DNA of 64,000 bases, taken from assembly GCF_008329535.1 (NCBI RefSeq), contig NZ_NPKR01000001.1:496001-560000 (forward strand). The letters run 5' to 3'. A program made the position numbers and the translations under genes. Shown here one piece after another: positions 62,420 through 64,000 of the stretch (positions within the stretch are counted from its first letter, which is position 1; the number at the start of each line of letters is the position of its first letter). The notes below the pieces were generated by a model that saw only the letters and a list, made by a program, of their open reading frames with translations, ran no database searches and was not told where the DNA came from. The DNA comes from Mycolicibacterium sp. P1-18 (GTDB lineage: Bacteria > Actinomycetota > Actinomycetes > Mycobacteriales > Mycobacteriaceae).

Positions 62420-62511
62420 GGACTGTTAGGGTCGAGCAGGTTTGCCTCAACTGCCTTCGAGGCAGGTGACGGCGTTAGTGGAGTCGTCCCAGGACGAGAA
62501 GGAGGCACGGT

Positions 62512-63717
62512 TTGAACCGCGCTGTAGCGCTGCGCATCGCAGCGTGCGGGCTCATGGGTCTCGGTGCCGCCCTGTTGATCGCAGCTCTGCTGCTGTCCAC
62601 GTACACCAAGGGCAAGATCGCCAAGATTCCGCTCGACATCGACACCACGTTGGTCAGCGACGGGACCGGTACCGTCTTCGACCCCGACTCGCTGAACACC
62701 CAGAAGTTCGTCGTCGACCGGGACGCACCCGTGTCGTTCCAGCAGCAGATCAGCGTCGAGTCGCCGTCGAACGCCGACGTCGTGACCCTGCAGGTCGGCA
62801 ACACCGTGCGCCGGACGGACAAGCAGCAGGACAACGGCCTGCTGCTGGCGCTGGTCGACACCGTGACCCTCGACCGCAAGACCGCCCTGGCGGTGTCCAG
62901 CGACACCAACCCCGGTGGTGCGGTGCAGAAGCCCCGCAGCATCGACGACACCCAGCCGCCGACCAACGTCGCCCTGCCGCACGAGGGTCTCGCCTACCGC
63001 TTCCCGTTCGACACCGAGAAGAAGACCTACCCGTACTTCGACCCGATCGCGCAGAAGGCGTATGACGCCAACTACGACGGTGAAGAGGACGTCAACGGGT
63101 TGAACACCTTCCGGTTCACCCAGAACATCGGCTACGACTCCGACGGCAAGCTGGTCGACCCCGTCAAGTACGCCTCGCTGTACGGCGACGACGCGGACAG
63201 CGTCGTCTCGGCACGCGCCGAGCTGTGGGGCCTGCCCGGCGATCCCGACGAGTCGATCACCATGACCCGTTACTACGCCGCGCAGCGCACCTTCTGGGTG
63301 GACCCCGTGTCGGGCACCATCGTGAAGGCCCAGGAGCACGGCTATCACTACTACGCCCGCGACGCCCTCAAGCCCGAGGTGACCTTCGCCGACTACAAGG
63401 TCACCTCCACCGAGGACACCGTGGAGTCGCAGGTGGCCAGCGCCCGCGACGAGGGCGACGTCGTCGCCCTCTGGGGCCGGATCCTGCCGATCACCTTCAC
63501 CGCCGTCGGCCTGCTGGCTCTCATCGGCGGCGTGCTGCTGGGCTTGTTCACGCTGCGCGCGCAGTCCGCGTTGATCGATCCGGGCCTGGACGACACGGGT
63601 CACGGCTTCTTCGGACGGCGTCCGACCGACACGGGGCCGATGCCCGCCGCCGAGGCGGCGACCGAGAAGATACCCACCCAACGACCGTCGGATCTGCCTC
63701 CAGACCGACCGGTCTGA
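62512..63717 (+). CDS. DUF3068 membrane protein (Rv0227c-like)
   Basis: TTG 62512 has a perfect AAGGAGG upstream; 401 residues. Membrane segment near the N-terminus (about 7-30), a large external beta-rich domain (residues 31-318), a second membrane segment (about 321-345), and a Pro/Thr-rich cytoplasmic tail. This is the DUF3068/PorA-family annotation group; M. tuberculosis Rv0227c is an essential-type envelope protein of unresolved function. It overlaps or abuts the next gene. Some databases call it porin-like, which the two-helix topology does not support. Confidence 0.85.
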   Translation: MNRAVALRIAACGLMGLGAALLIAALLLSTYTKGKIAKIPLDIDTTLVSDGTGTVFDPDSLNTQKFVVDRDAPVSFQQQISVESPSNADVVTLQVGNTVRRTDKQQDNGLLLALVDTVTLDRKTALAVSSDTNPGGAVQKPRSIDDTQPPTNVALPHEGLAYRFPFDTEKKTYPYFDPIAQKAYDANYDGEEDVNGLNTFRFTQNIGYDSDGKLVDPVKYASLYGDDADSVVSARAELWGLPGDPDESITMTRYYAAQRTFWVDPVSGTIVKAQEHGYHYYARDALKPEVTFADYKVTSTEDTVESQVASARDEGDVVALWGRILPITFTAVGLLALIGGVLLGLFTLRAQSALIDPGLDDTGHGFFGRRPTDTGPMPAAEAATEKIPTQRPSDLPPDRPV

Positions 63718-63737
63718 TCGCTCGCACCCGGTGGTCG

Positions 63738-64000
63738 GTGCCGACGTATTCGCTGGCACTGACCCTCGCGATCACGGCGCCCCTGCTGGCGCCGGGTTAT
63801 CTGCTCCTGCGCGACGCGGTGTCCACCCCGAGGGCGTACCTGACCGACGCCGCAGTGGGGCTCACCGAGGCCGCGCCCCGAGCCCTGCCGCAGGACTTCT
63901 TCGTGGCGGTGGCCTCCCACGTCGTCGACGGCGGCGTCGTCGTCAAGGTCCTGCTCGTCGTCGGCCTGTGGCTGGCGGGGTGGGGCGCGGGCCGGTTGGC
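63738..64000 (+). CDS. Rv0226c-like membrane protein (3' partial)
   Basis: The frame runs off the window. It reads LALTLAITAPLLAPGYLLLRD, a membrane segment, then a periplasmic stretch and a second hydrophobic segment (VVVKVLLVVGLWLAGWGAG). This is the N-terminus of the large Rv0226c-type integral membrane protein. GTG 63738 is the only standard start found nearby. CTG 63714 would overlap the previous stop as CTGA and keep the longer N-terminus; the choice is open. Function unknown; possibly a glycosyltransferase-related envelope protein. Confidence 0.65.
   Translation, partial: MPTYSLALTLAITAPLLAPGYLLLRDAVSTPRAYLTDAAVGLTEAAPRALPQDFFVAVASHVVDGGVVVKVLLVVGLWLAGWGAGRL

Overview
The window is high-GC actinobacterial DNA and reads as the chromosome of a Mycobacterium, most likely a rapidly growing Mycolicibacterium-type species. 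The gene order follows, in reverse orientation, the M. tuberculosis block from about Rv0265c to Rv0226c: fecB2, pxpB/pxpC, aac(2'), nnaR/hemD-like, sirohydrochlorin chelatase, nirD/nirB, Rv0250c-sdh1, flavin reductase, fadE5, fadA2, fabG4, htdX, a TetR gene, lpqI, Rv0236A, aftD, php, an acyltransferase, Rv0227c and Rv0226c. All family names come from remembered sequence motifs and synteny; no database search was run.

Region 1 (1-6.7 kb) is accessory. It holds the 3' part of a large surface protein (PGRS-like glycine repeats, a short collagen-like linker, five cadherin/VCBS-like Ig repeats), a lysG/lysE amino-acid export pair, and small secreted and membrane proteins. It also has an SDR and a thioesterase; the thioesterase has an apparently leaderless promoter with a 26-bp operator-like palindrome.

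Region 2 (6.7-16.6 kb) handles iron uptake and nitrogen. It has a siderophore-binding protein, a queuosine-precursor transporter, 5-oxoprolinase subunits pxpBC and an aminoglycoside 2'-N-acetyltransferase. A HemD-like regulator (NnaR type) lies behind a GlnR-box-like array and overlaps a sirohydrochlorin chelatase. nirBD, the siroheme nitrite reductase these would serve, lies convergently beyond a membrane protein and a broken DUF222 gene.

Region 3 (16.7-22.7 kb) holds a PEP-mutase/ICL-like enzyme divergent from the succinate dehydrogenase 1 operon, with a perfect 22-bp palindrome between them, and a flavin reductase.

Region 4 (22.9-37.9 kb) is a trehalose polyphleate (TPP)-type glycolipid locus. 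A fatty-acyl-AMP ligase, a GAP-like membrane protein and a PE-PPE-fold acyltransferase are on the plus strand. They face mmpL10, papA3 and a six-domain type I PKS on the minus strand. The logic is activation (FAAL), elongation (PKS), acyl transfer to trehalose (PapA3), export (MmpL10) and final external acyl transfer (PE-PPE protein).

Region 5 (38.3-48.9 kb) is fatty-acid metabolism (fadE5, fadA2, fabG4, htdX) with candidate operators at the two divergent promoters, interspersed with an esterase, an F420-type oxidoreductase and a SLAC1-type transporter.

Region 6 (48.9-64 kb) is envelope biology: an ABC exporter, a TetR regulator, an LpqI/NagZ-like glycosidase without a lipobox and a membrane-anchored pseudokinase. 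It continues with DUF2613 and AftD, a phosphotriesterase-like lactonase with an acyl-CoA ligase, an acyltransferase, a DUF3068 protein and the start of an Rv0226c-like membrane protein.

No tRNA, rRNA, insertion sequence or CRISPR array was seen. I found no clearly new multi-gene system. The observations most worth following are the apparent non-canonical start codons (mmpL10 ATC, aftD CTG), several unassigned perfect palindromes at promoters, a flanked inverted-repeat element near 17.1 kb, and the pseudokinase receptor.
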